From the NCBI GenBank assembly GCA_013349595.1, contig DUZI01000324.1:1-6683 (forward strand): 6,683 nt of DNA, in the 5' to 3' direction. The notes beneath the pieces are model-generated. The model was not told where the DNA came from and did not search any database. It saw only the letters and a list, made by a program, of their open reading frames with translations. The stretch is from Nitrospirota bacterium. Its GTDB lineage: Bacteria > Nitrospirota > Thermodesulfovibrionia > Thermodesulfovibrionales > Dissulfurispiraceae. Every line of letters starts with the position of its first letter. Positions within the stretch are counted from its first letter, which is position 1. Made by a program: the position numbers and the translations under genes. Shown here piece by piece: positions 1 through 6,380 of the stretch.

Positions 1-1
1 T

Positions 2-112
2 AGGGAGTATTATCTAAAAAACAAGCTGACCCAATTTCAGACTGCAATGATAAAAAAGGTAAAGGCAAAGATGCCCGAAAATCTCACCCCAATAGAAGAC
101 TTCTCAATATAA
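2..112 (+). CDS. C-terminal tail of an unidentified plus-strand gene, cut by the left edge
   Basis: Reading from nt 2, 36 codons stay open and end at a TAA at 110-112. The residues have a natural protein-like composition: a Lys/Gln-rich, probably helical stretch, then MPENLTPIEDFSI and the stop. The gene would begin outside the window and converge on the minus-strand cluster. The family is not recognised. The opposite strand is also open here in one frame, but that reading is a Phe/Ile-rich string typical of the antisense of Lys-rich codons. The piece is short and its third-position base use differs somewhat from the other genes, so it could be a chance open frame. Extending the sequence to the left would settle it. 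Confidence 0.4.
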   Translation, partial: REYYLKNKLTQFQTAMIKKVKAKMPENLTPIEDFSI

Positions 113-133
113 AATTCTATCCCTAAGGGAATT
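113..133. terminator. weak hairpin between convergent gene ends, possible terminator
   Basis: The arms are AATT (113-116) with CCC (121-123), and GGG (127-129) with AATT (130-133). The loop is TAA and CTAT bulges on the left side. It lies just past the stop of the putative plus-strand gene and 54 nt past the stop of the minus-strand methyltransferase/glycosyltransferase gene, where a bidirectional terminator would be expected. The stem is short and neither side has a clean T-run, so the call is tentative. The rest of 134-186 shows only an AT-rich mini-stem (AAAAAT-GAAG-ATTTTT, about 142-157) and nothing else recognisable. Confidence 0.25.
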
Positions 134-186
134 TGTTGTGCAAAAAATGAAGATTTTTGAAATATGAATGTTTGTTTTTCAATAAC

Positions 187-2202
187 TTATGAAATTAAAC
201 TGATAAAGTCAGGAAAAAATAGTGACAATTCCTGTGTAATATTGTGTATAACCTCAATCCAGTCTCCTGCCTTTTTCTGTCTAAAGAGCCTTGCAGTAGG
301 ATACCAGGGACTGTCCTCTTTATCTAATAACCATCGCCAATCAGGACAAAAAGGTAATAGTATCCAGACTTTTTTCCCCATAGCACCTGCAAGATGGGCT
401 ACTGAAGTATCAACTGTTATTATTAAATCAAGATAATAGATTAAACCAGCAGTGTCTGAAAAGTCTTCAAGGTGACCTGTCAAATCAATTATATTATTAA
501 AGAGTGACACCTCTTTTGAGGCATCACCTTTTTGAAGGCTATAAAATTCTATATTTTTAAGCTCAAATAAGGAACTTAACATTGAAAGATTAATTGAACG
601 ATTCATATCCATTTCATGACTACCCTTGCCTGCCCAGACAAGGCCAACCTTTTGTTTTTCATTTTTTCCAATCAGTCTTTGAAACTTAACAATCTTATCG
701 TTGTTTGCAAACAAATAAGGGATCTCACAAGGAATAGTCTCTAAAGTGGTTTCAAAAAGATATGGCAAGGTAAGTATTGGAGAGAAAAAATCAAAATCAG
801 GGAGATAGTCATCAAAGGTAAACGTCTCAAGGTTGGGTATATTTTTAAAAAGGTTTTTTAATTCTCTTTGACATTGTACAGATACCTGTAATCCCCTTTG
901 ACTTAAAGGCTTTACATATCTGATAAATTGTATTGCATCACCTAAGCCTTGTTCTGTAATGATAAGGATTCTGCCTTTATTAGTCTTACCATCCCATAAA
1001 GGGATATTTATCTTTGGTATTATTGCATCTTTTAGTCTCCAACGGTATTCATATTCTCTCCAACCCCTTTTAAAGTCACCTCTTAATAACAAAGATAAGG
1101 CGAGATTCCAATGAGCATCTGCATTGTCATTATTGATTGATATGGCTTTTTGAAATAATGTAATGGCTTCTTCATACTGCCCTTTAAGAAAATTGATTGC
1201 CCCCATATTGACATAAGCCTTATCTAAATTAGGATTTATCTTAACTGCAATATCAAAGGCAATAAGTGATTCATCATATAAAGCAATCTTCTTATATAAA
1301 ATTCCAAGTTTGTAAGCAGAATCATAAAAATGAGGATTTAACTTGATTGATTTTAAGTAGTGAATGATTGCCTCTTTTAAGTTGCCTTTTCTTTCATAGG
1401 AGCTTGCCAGATTGAAATGGGCAATATGAAATTCAGGATTTTTTCTAATAGCACTTTGAAAACTCTCTATTGCATTATCCAATTCATTTCTGTCTAAATA
1501 GATGGCACCAATATTATTGATAATCTCTGCCCTTTCTGGACACAAACTTTGGGCATATTGAAGTATATCCAATGATTTATTAGATAGCCCTTTTGTGCTC
1601 AATCTACTGGATTCCTTTAAAAGCATCTCTCCCCTTTGAAATAAATAGTTGTCCTTGTGTATGAAAAAAACACCATATTTTTTATCACCCAAAAAATGAA
1701 AAAAACTACTATCTGAGGCAAAGCATTTTATTTCATTTTCATCCCAGAAGGAAACATGCCTTTCATATTCATTCTCAAAAATGTCTGGTTGATTCCACTG
1801 TCCAAGAGGTAGATTTAATAATATGTGATGTTTTGAATGAAGGGCGCATTTATCAAGGAAGAGCCATGCCTTTTGTTTTTCCATATGCGCAAGAACATCA
1901 CCAATGATTATTAAATCATAGCTTTCAAGCCTATCAATTACTTCAAAGGCATCGCCAATGTAAATGTTATTGTATATACTTCTTTGATGATCTTGAATAT
2001 AAGGCTCGTAAATCTCTATTCCATCAATCCTGACCTTCCAGTCTTTTCTTAAATATGATTTGTTTAGACAAACATCAAGTAAATCCCTTGCTATAAAACC
2101 CATCTTACCATTACCCACTCCAATATCTAATATAGAAGAAGGTTTGGTTGCCATTAAAAAAAATACAACATTACCAATATGTGAATAGGGACTTGCAGGC
2201 AT
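187..2202 (-). CDS. SAM methyltransferase - TPR - glycosyltransferase 9-like fusion protein
   Basis: This is a 671-residue, probably cytoplasmic three-part protein with no signal peptide or membrane segment. Residues 1-180 are a class I SAM methyltransferase: motif I ILDIGVGNGKMG at 24-35, acidic motif EIYEP at 63-67, and YDLIIIGDVLAHME at 95-108. Residues about 190-390 hold roughly six TPRs, with four consecutive units of exactly 34 residues from 224 to 359. Residues 380-660 match the domain that often follows TPRs in GT9/heptosyltransferase-like proteins: GWREYEYRW at 380-388, EQGLGDAIQFIRYV at 417-430, WAGKGSH at 523-529, VDTSVAHLAGAMGK at 597-610, then PDWRWLL and SPWYP. TPR-GT9 proteins are common; the methyltransferase in front makes this a larger fusion. 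Donor, acceptor and methyl target cannot be read from the sequence. The ATG start puts motif I close to the N-terminus, as usual. The start follows the upstream deacetylase stop by 18 nt, with no Shine-Dalgarno, so it is likely the last gene of an operon. Domain calls are firm; the role is unknown. Confidence 0.9.
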   Translation of the reverse strand: MPASPYSHIGNVVFFLMATKPSSILDIGVGNGKMGFIARDLLDVCLNKSYLRKDWKVRIDGIEIYEPYIQDHQRSIYNNIYIGDAFEVIDRLESYDLIIIGDVLAHMEKQKAWLFLDKCALHSKHHILLNLPLGQWNQPDIFENEYERHVSFWDENEIKCFASDSSFFHFLGDKKYGVFFIHKDNYLFQRGEMLLKESSRLSTKGLSNKSLDILQYAQSLCPERAEIINNIGAIYLDRNELDNAIESFQSAIRKNPEFHIAHFNLASSYERKGNLKEAIIHYLKSIKLNPHFYDSAYKLGILYKKIALYDESLIAFDIAVKINPNLDKAYVNMGAINFLKGQYEEAITLFQKAISINNDNADAHWNLALSLLLRGDFKRGWREYEYRWRLKDAIIPKINIPLWDGKTNKGRILIITEQGLGDAIQFIRYVKPLSQRGLQVSVQCQRELKNLFKNIPNLETFTFDDYLPDFDFFSPILTLPYLFETTLETIPCEIPYLFANNDKIVKFQRLIGKNEKQKVGLVWAGKGSHEMDMNRSINLSMLSSLFELKNIEFYSLQKGDASKEVSLFNNIIDLTGHLEDFSDTAGLIYYLDLIITVDTSVAHLAGAMGKKVWILLPFCPDWRWLLDKEDSPWYPTARLFRQKKAGDWIEVIHNITQELSLFFPDFISLIS

Positions 2203-2207
2203 TAATA

Positions 2208-2213
2208 ATTGTA
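2208..2213 (-). promoter_or_regulatory. possible -10 box (TACAAT) next to the methyltransferase/glycosyltransferase start
   Basis: TACAAT on the minus strand (within TATACAAT) ends 5 nt before the ATG at 2202. If it works as a -10 element, transcription would begin at or next to the start codon and give a leaderless mRNA. No good -35 element lies upstream; CTTTTG, 16 nt away, is weak. The gap contains no Shine-Dalgarno sequence. Chance is a real alternative in AT-rich DNA. Confidence 0.25.
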
Positions 2214-2220
2214 TAGATCA

Positions 2221-3138
2221 TTATGAATACAAAAGTTCTTCAATGGTGATTTTGACAGAATCTTCAAGGGCAGGTATGTTATATCCCCCCTCAAGGGTCA
2301 TCACAATAGGCTTGTCAGTGTTTGATACAATAGCCTTTACAATACTTCTAATACCATCATTTGAGACCCTTGTGGCTGAAAGTTGATCGTGCTTGTGCAG
2401 GTCATAACCAGCTGATACAAGGACTATATGAGGGTCAAATTGGCTCATTATTTTAGGTAAGACCTCATTGTAAATCTTTCCATAAGTCTTATCGCCTGCA
2501 CCTGCTTTTACAGGTATATTACAGGTGTAACCATAACCCATGCCACTTCCTTTTTCCTCTTCAGCACCTGTGCCTGGGTAATGGGGATACTGATGGGTGC
2601 TAAAGTAAAAAACTGTATTGTCTTGTTCAAAGGCATCTTGAGTACCGTTTCCATGATGGACATCAAAGTCAATGATAAGGACCTTATTAAAGCCAATCTT
2701 TTGAGCAAATCGTGTGCCTATTGCAGCATTGTTAAAAATACAAAAACCCATAGCCCTGTGTGCAAGTGCATGATGACCAGGTGGTCTTACTGCACAAAAA
2801 GCCCTTTCAATCTCTCCATCTTTAATCCTTTTGATAGCATCAATTATAGCACCGACTGCGTGTAAAGATGCCTCAAGGGTATCTAATGAAAAGTATGTAT
2901 CAGGATCAAGGTGCCCTGCTGGTTTGTTTAAGAGTCCTTTAATGTAATCTTCATCGTGAATAAGGGCTACTTCTTCAAATGATGCCTTTGGTGGTTTATA
3001 GTGTCTGAGTGATTTCCATAATTCTGTTTCTTTAAGAGAGTTTACGATGTGTATAAGTCTTATATTTGATTCTGGATGCCAGAGGGGTGTCTTGTGTTTT
3101 AAAAATATATTATCGTAATAAAAGCCAACTCGTTTCAT
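2221..3138 (-). CDS. histone deacetylase family Zn-dependent amidohydrolase (HDAC / AcuC / acetylpolyamine amidohydrolase type)
   Basis: This complete 305-residue enzyme belongs to the arginase-deacetylase fold family, which removes acetyl groups from lysine side chains or acetylated polyamines using Zn. All active-site motifs are present: HPE at 21-23; RPPGHHA at 118-124 with the catalytic His pair 122/123; GFCIFNNAA at 131-139; DFDVHHGNGTQ at 157-167 with Zn ligands Asp159 and His161 and the charge-relay Asp157; SAGYD at 242-246 with the third Zn ligand Asp246; and EGGYN at 283-287 with the transition-state Tyr286. Asn164 in HHGNG and the EGGY form are typical of bacterial/class II-like members rather than class I HDACs. 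Length and start are normal for a single-domain bacterial member. The gene begins 37 nt after the large phosphotransferase and ends 18 nt before the methyltransferase fusion, so co-transcription is likely. The true substrate cannot be told from sequence. AcuC in Bacillus acts on acetyl-CoA synthetase, but no acs gene is in view here. Confidence 0.95.
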   Translation of the reverse strand: MKRVGFYYDNIFLKHKTPLWHPESNIRLIHIVNSLKETELWKSLRHYKPPKASFEEVALIHDEDYIKGLLNKPAGHLDPDTYFSLDTLEASLHAVGAIIDAIKRIKDGEIERAFCAVRPPGHHALAHRAMGFCIFNNAAIGTRFAQKIGFNKVLIIDFDVHHGNGTQDAFEQDNTVFYFSTHQYPHYPGTGAEEEKGSGMGYGYTCNIPVKAGAGDKTYGKIYNEVLPKIMSQFDPHIVLVSAGYDLHKHDQLSATRVSNDGIRSIVKAIVSNTDKPIVMTLEGGYNIPALEDSVKITIEELLYS

Positions 3139-3175
3139 TAGTGTAAATTATACTTATTTGATCTTCAAAAAATCA
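3139..3175 (-). promoter_or_regulatory. gap with TATAAT box and small inverted repeat upstream of the deacetylase gene
   Basis: On the minus strand the gap carries a perfect TATAAT (3147-3152) ending 8 nt before the deacetylase ATG. Just upstream is an inverted repeat TTTGA-TCT-TCAAA (3157-3169, plus-strand reading). The sequence at the -35 position is poor (TGATTT with a 17-nt spacer). There is no Shine-Dalgarno. This could be an internal, possibly leaderless, promoter with a small operator-like repeat, or simply AT-rich spacer. Confidence 0.3.
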
Positions 3176-6100
3176 TCATATATTAATTATTATTGTTTCA
3201 TTATCCATCTCTATTTTTAATGAATCAAAAAAGACCACAGCGTCACCTCCAGACCAAATACCAAAAGAGCCAATAATTGTTTCGTCAATTGAATGTTGCA
3301 GTATTTTTAGAGAATTGATAAATCCTGTGAGTTTTTTATCTGTAATCTCTATTTCTAAGAGATGCCAAATCATACTATCAGTTTTTTTATTGCCTTGCTG
3401 CCTTAATACCTTGCGACCATTTAGAAACTCATAAAGTACAACTGTACCTTCATTTGCCTCTACACCAAAGGCAAAATAGTTCTCTATATTTTTCATACCA
3501 AAGGCTAAACCAGCGGATTTATTAATCTTGCCAGAAATCAGCTTTATACGAGAAGATAACTTGCAACTACCTCTATGCTCAATAGCTTTTACTATCAAAA
3601 GAGGAAGCGTATGATGGAGTTCTATGGACTGAAAGAATTCATCGTGATGTTTGCCAAAAAGTCTTCCTACAAAACTTGTAATACCTTTGAGAGGTTTATT
3701 AAATGTCATTGAACCATCATGGATGATACACCTATTGTTCAAACTATCAGTTATAACATTCCAATTACCGGCTTTTGCATAAAAGGATTTAAGAGAGCTT
3801 TCTTTTCTTATATTAATAAAATCATAATTACCCTTAAAAAATTCCTCCACAAAAAATTCAATCTCTTCTTTATTAGTAATTGATATATCAAGTAATCTTA
3901 CCGATGATAAAAGTCTTCCCATCAAATTAATTGCCCTTTCAGTTTCAGCCTTGTCATATCTTGAATAGACTGCTTCAATGAGGTCACCTTTTATGGAAAC
4001 CTTAAAACCTATTTTTGCAAGAACTGCACCAAGAAATTGCACTCTAAGTGATTTGCCATAGTAAGTCCCTGCGCCTCCAGAAAATTGCAATGATACATAG
4101 TTTTGACTACTTCTCTCTCCACAAAGTGCATCTATCGTAGCAAAATGATAAGCAAACCTCATGCTTATATTTAAATAGTCTTCAGATACAACAGCATAAC
4201 TGTCTCCTCCAGGTAAATTGCCAAATTCAGATGTAGCAGTAGAGGCAAATAATGAAGAAATATTAGATGTGTCAAAATTCATAGTCCCTTCCCAATTTAC
4301 ACCAGGATATGTAAAGCCGCTCCATAGGGACTTAAAAGGAACAGAGTTTATATCATCTACTGTTAAGTTATCTTTTGATTCTGTCTTGCTCGTTGAAAAA
4401 TCCAAAACCCAGATGTTAATAGGCAATTTGCTTTTTAGTTTCTTTGGTTTGTTAGTTATATTTGTTCCAAAACCAGTTAGACTAAAGATTTCCTTAACTG
4501 ATATTTCGTGGGTATATCTAATGATGTCATGAAAGGTCTGAGCCTTCTTTGGCACAAAGTCCTCAGTATCAGGGTCTATGAGGGTTAGGGGTGAAATCCT
4601 ATCGAGTACCTCCCTTAAAGTCTTATGAACTGCACTGTGTAATATTAATTTCTTTGTTGTTGTAACACTGTCTATAAGTTCCTCAACAATTCCATTAAAT
4701 ACCTTTACCTTATCAGCCCACAGGGTTATAGCCATACCTGTGTTTAGTTTTTCTGTTGCCTGTGTCATACCAAAAACTGAGGGGACTTGAAACTCCCTTG
4801 CAACTGATGCAAGGTGACTTGCTGAACTCCCTATTTCTGTAATCAATCCCTTTATCTTACCAATATACAATGCTATGTCTGGAGAGGCAATTTTAGTAAC
4901 CAAAATAACATCTTCGTCAATGTTTTTAAGGCTAGTCAGGTCTTTTAAAACAAAAACCTTTCCTGCCGAAACACCAGTTGACACTATCTCGCCACCTTCT
5001 AAAAGTGGGGCAAGATTTGACAAGTCTTTTTCACTAATTCTGTCATCGGGATGCATTTTTGGTATCTTAAGTGGTCTTGTTTGAAGTAAAAAGATATTAT
5101 CACTCTCATCAATTGCCCATTCAATATCTTGAGGTTTTTCATAATATTCTTCAATTAAGATTCCTTTATTTCTAAGTTCAAAGAGTATCTCTTCTGACAC
5201 AGAGGGTTTATCAACTAAATTGTCACTTACCTCTTCGATTTTTAAACCACCATCAGAGAGGGCAATGAGTTTGGAGTCTTTTTTGGCAATATGTGCCTCC
5301 AGTATCTCATCTTTTAATCGACCAATCAAAAAAATATCAGGCTTTATTAATCCACTAACAAGGGGTTCGCCCATACCAAATACAGAAGTTATTTTTATAG
5401 GACAAAATGGTCTTATAGCAGGATCTACCGTATAAAGGACACCACTTGCATTTGCCTTTATCATCTCTATCACAATGACTGCCATTAGTGTTTCTTTATC
5501 ATCTAATCCGTAAAGAAGCCTGTAAATAATAGAGCGAGGCATATATTTACTGGCAATCACTGACTTGTAAGCATTAATAATATCATGGGAATTTATGTTG
5601 AGCTTTGTCTCGTATTGTCCTGCAAAGGTTGCCTCTGTGTCTTCACCAATTGCACTACTTCTTACTGCAACAGTAACACCACTAAAGGTCTTTTGTTCTA
5701 ATTCTTTATAGGCATTAATTATCTCTACACATATTGATTGGGGAACTTCTGCTTTATGAATTTGCTCACAAATCCTGACACTCGCCCTTTCGATCTCATT
5801 ATAATCATCTAATTTTATGCCCGAAAGTTGACTATCAATAAACCTTTTTAAATGATTATGCTCCAAAAATTTTTCAAAGGCATAGGAGGTTATTACAAAT
5901 CCCTTTGGCACATTAAGTCCAAGTATATTTCCCATAATAGCTAAATTAAGTGCCTTTGAACCAACAAGCCTTGTCATATCTGGAGTAATGTCCTCAAGAC
6001 AGATGGTAAAACTACTTGCAGGTATCATACAACTTGGTGAAAACTTACTAAATATACTGTCGTCTATCTCTTCAATCTTGCCAATCAATTCTTTATAATC

Positions 6101-6352
6101 AATACCTGTAAGTTCTTCAAGACAATATACAAGACCAGTCACAGATTCAAGAATCTCTTCATAAGCAATCCTTATTTGATTCAATGTAAAAGGCTTACCA
6201 CTGTAATATAACTGTTCAATCTCTGCAATAAGGCTCAATGCCTTATAATTATGTCTTAGAAGAGACCTATAAAATCTATACTTATGCCTGATAGGGTCGT
6301 GATCTTTGAGGGATTGTTTATTGTCATAAAATAATTTAAGGAGTTTTTTCAT
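3176..6352 (-). CDS. PEP-synthase-like phosphotransferase with unknown acceptor domain and C-terminal jelly-roll-like domain
   Basis: This is a 1058-residue protein without signal peptide. Residues 1-115 are a mostly helical N-terminal region. Residues 120-430 are a PPDK/PEP-synthase-type ATP-binding domain: VGSKALNLA at 130-138 with Lys133, VRSSAIGEDTEATFAGQYET at 230-249 with Arg231, YTVDP at 307-311, IEWA at 410-413 and LLQTRP at 422-427 (Glu411 and Gln424 equivalent to ATP ligands). Residues 450-560 are the swivel domain, with the phosphohistidine motif SSASHLASVARE at 509-520 (His513) followed by FQVPSVFG. The PEP/pyruvate-binding TIM barrel of PEP synthase and PPDK is absent. Residues about 575-850 form an unrecognised domain with segments such as FHDIIRYTHEISVKEIF, NIWVLDFS, SMRFAYHFATIDALCGE and SLQFSGGAGTYYGKSLR. 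Residues about 855-1047 look like a concanavalin/DUF1080-type beta sandwich: SGKINKSAGLAFGMKNIENYF, WHLLEIEI, KKLTGFIN, GSFGIWSG and VVFFDSLKI. Catalytic residues for ATP-to-His phosphotransfer are intact, so activity is likely, but the acceptor is unknown. It is probably the first gene of the operon. Tagging it PEP synthase would be misleading. Confidence 0.88.
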   Translation of the reverse strand: MKKLLKLFYDNKQSLKDHDPIRHKYRFYRSLLRHNYKALSLIAEIEQLYYSGKPFTLNQIRIAYEEILESVTGLVYCLEELTGIDYKELIGKIEEIDDSIFSKFSPSCMIPASSFTICLEDITPDMTRLVGSKALNLAIMGNILGLNVPKGFVITSYAFEKFLEHNHLKRFIDSQLSGIKLDDYNEIERASVRICEQIHKAEVPQSICVEIINAYKELEQKTFSGVTVAVRSSAIGEDTEATFAGQYETKLNINSHDIINAYKSVIASKYMPRSIIYRLLYGLDDKETLMAVIVIEMIKANASGVLYTVDPAIRPFCPIKITSVFGMGEPLVSGLIKPDIFLIGRLKDEILEAHIAKKDSKLIALSDGGLKIEEVSDNLVDKPSVSEEILFELRNKGILIEEYYEKPQDIEWAIDESDNIFLLQTRPLKIPKMHPDDRISEKDLSNLAPLLEGGEIVSTGVSAGKVFVLKDLTSLKNIDEDVILVTKIASPDIALYIGKIKGLITEIGSSASHLASVAREFQVPSVFGMTQATEKLNTGMAITLWADKVKVFNGIVEELIDSVTTTKKLILHSAVHKTLREVLDRISPLTLIDPDTEDFVPKKAQTFHDIIRYTHEISVKEIFSLTGFGTNITNKPKKLKSKLPINIWVLDFSTSKTESKDNLTVDDINSVPFKSLWSGFTYPGVNWEGTMNFDTSNISSLFASTATSEFGNLPGGDSYAVVSEDYLNISMRFAYHFATIDALCGERSSQNYVSLQFSGGAGTYYGKSLRVQFLGAVLAKIGFKVSIKGDLIEAVYSRYDKAETERAINLMGRLLSSVRLLDISITNKEEIEFFVEEFFKGNYDFINIRKESSLKSFYAKAGNWNVITDSLNNRCIIHDGSMTFNKPLKGITSFVGRLFGKHHDEFFQSIELHHTLPLLIVKAIEHRGSCKLSSRIKLISGKINKSAGLAFGMKNIENYFAFGVEANEGTVVLYEFLNGRKVLRQQGNKKTDSMIWHLLEIEITDKKLTGFINSLKILQHSIDETIIGSFGIWSGGDAVVFFDSLKIEMDNETIIINI

Positions 6353-6380
6353 AGTACTATTGTATCATAACGCATTATAT
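6353..6380. promoter_or_regulatory. 28-nt divergent gap between the phosphotransferase gene and sfsA, with promoter elements and a palindrome
   Basis: Two divergent starts lie only 28 nt apart, so their promoters must overlap each other or the coding DNA. On the minus strand a perfect TATAAT (6374-6379) has a TTGAAT (6395-6400, inside sfsA) 15 nt upstream, a plausible but short-spaced promoter. A second hexamer, TACAAT (6359-6364), ends 6 nt before the phosphotransferase ATG. On the plus strand TATCAT (6363-6368) ends 12 nt before the sfsA ATG. A perfect 10-bp palindrome ATAGTACTAT (6351-6360) overlaps the phosphotransferase start codon. Neither start has a Shine-Dalgarno sequence. The elements were identified by eye only. 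Confidence 0.45.

Noticed and set aside
142..157. AAAAAT-GAAG-ATTTTT stem as an intrinsic terminator
   Set aside because: The stem contains only A/T pairs and would be too weak to terminate by itself.
37..186. In-frame open extension of 49 codons after the TAA stop of the methyltransferase/glycosyltransferase gene (stop-codon readthrough or a broken longer gene)
   Set aside because: The GT9-like domain already ends normally near residue 660. The extension is Phe/Ile-rich, its distal part lies antisense to a more protein-like plus-strand frame, and it shows no known motif.
164..436. Plus-strand open frame of 90 codons
   Set aside because: It lies almost entirely antisense to the well-supported glycosyltransferase-like C-terminus and has no recognisable motif.
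2581..2865. Plus-strand open frame of 94 codons
   Set aside because: It is antisense to the catalytic core of the deacetylase, whose motifs are unambiguous.
4218..5435. Three plus-strand open frames of 69-104 codons
   Set aside because: All are antisense to the large phosphotransferase gene, with no start signal and no protein-family resemblance.
3176..6352. Annotation as a true PEP synthase (PpsA), PPDK or rifampicin phosphotransferase (Rph)
   Set aside because: The PEP/pyruvate TIM barrel needed for PpsA or PPDK is absent. Rph has its His domain last, whereas here the His domain is in the middle, followed by about 500 residues of other domains.
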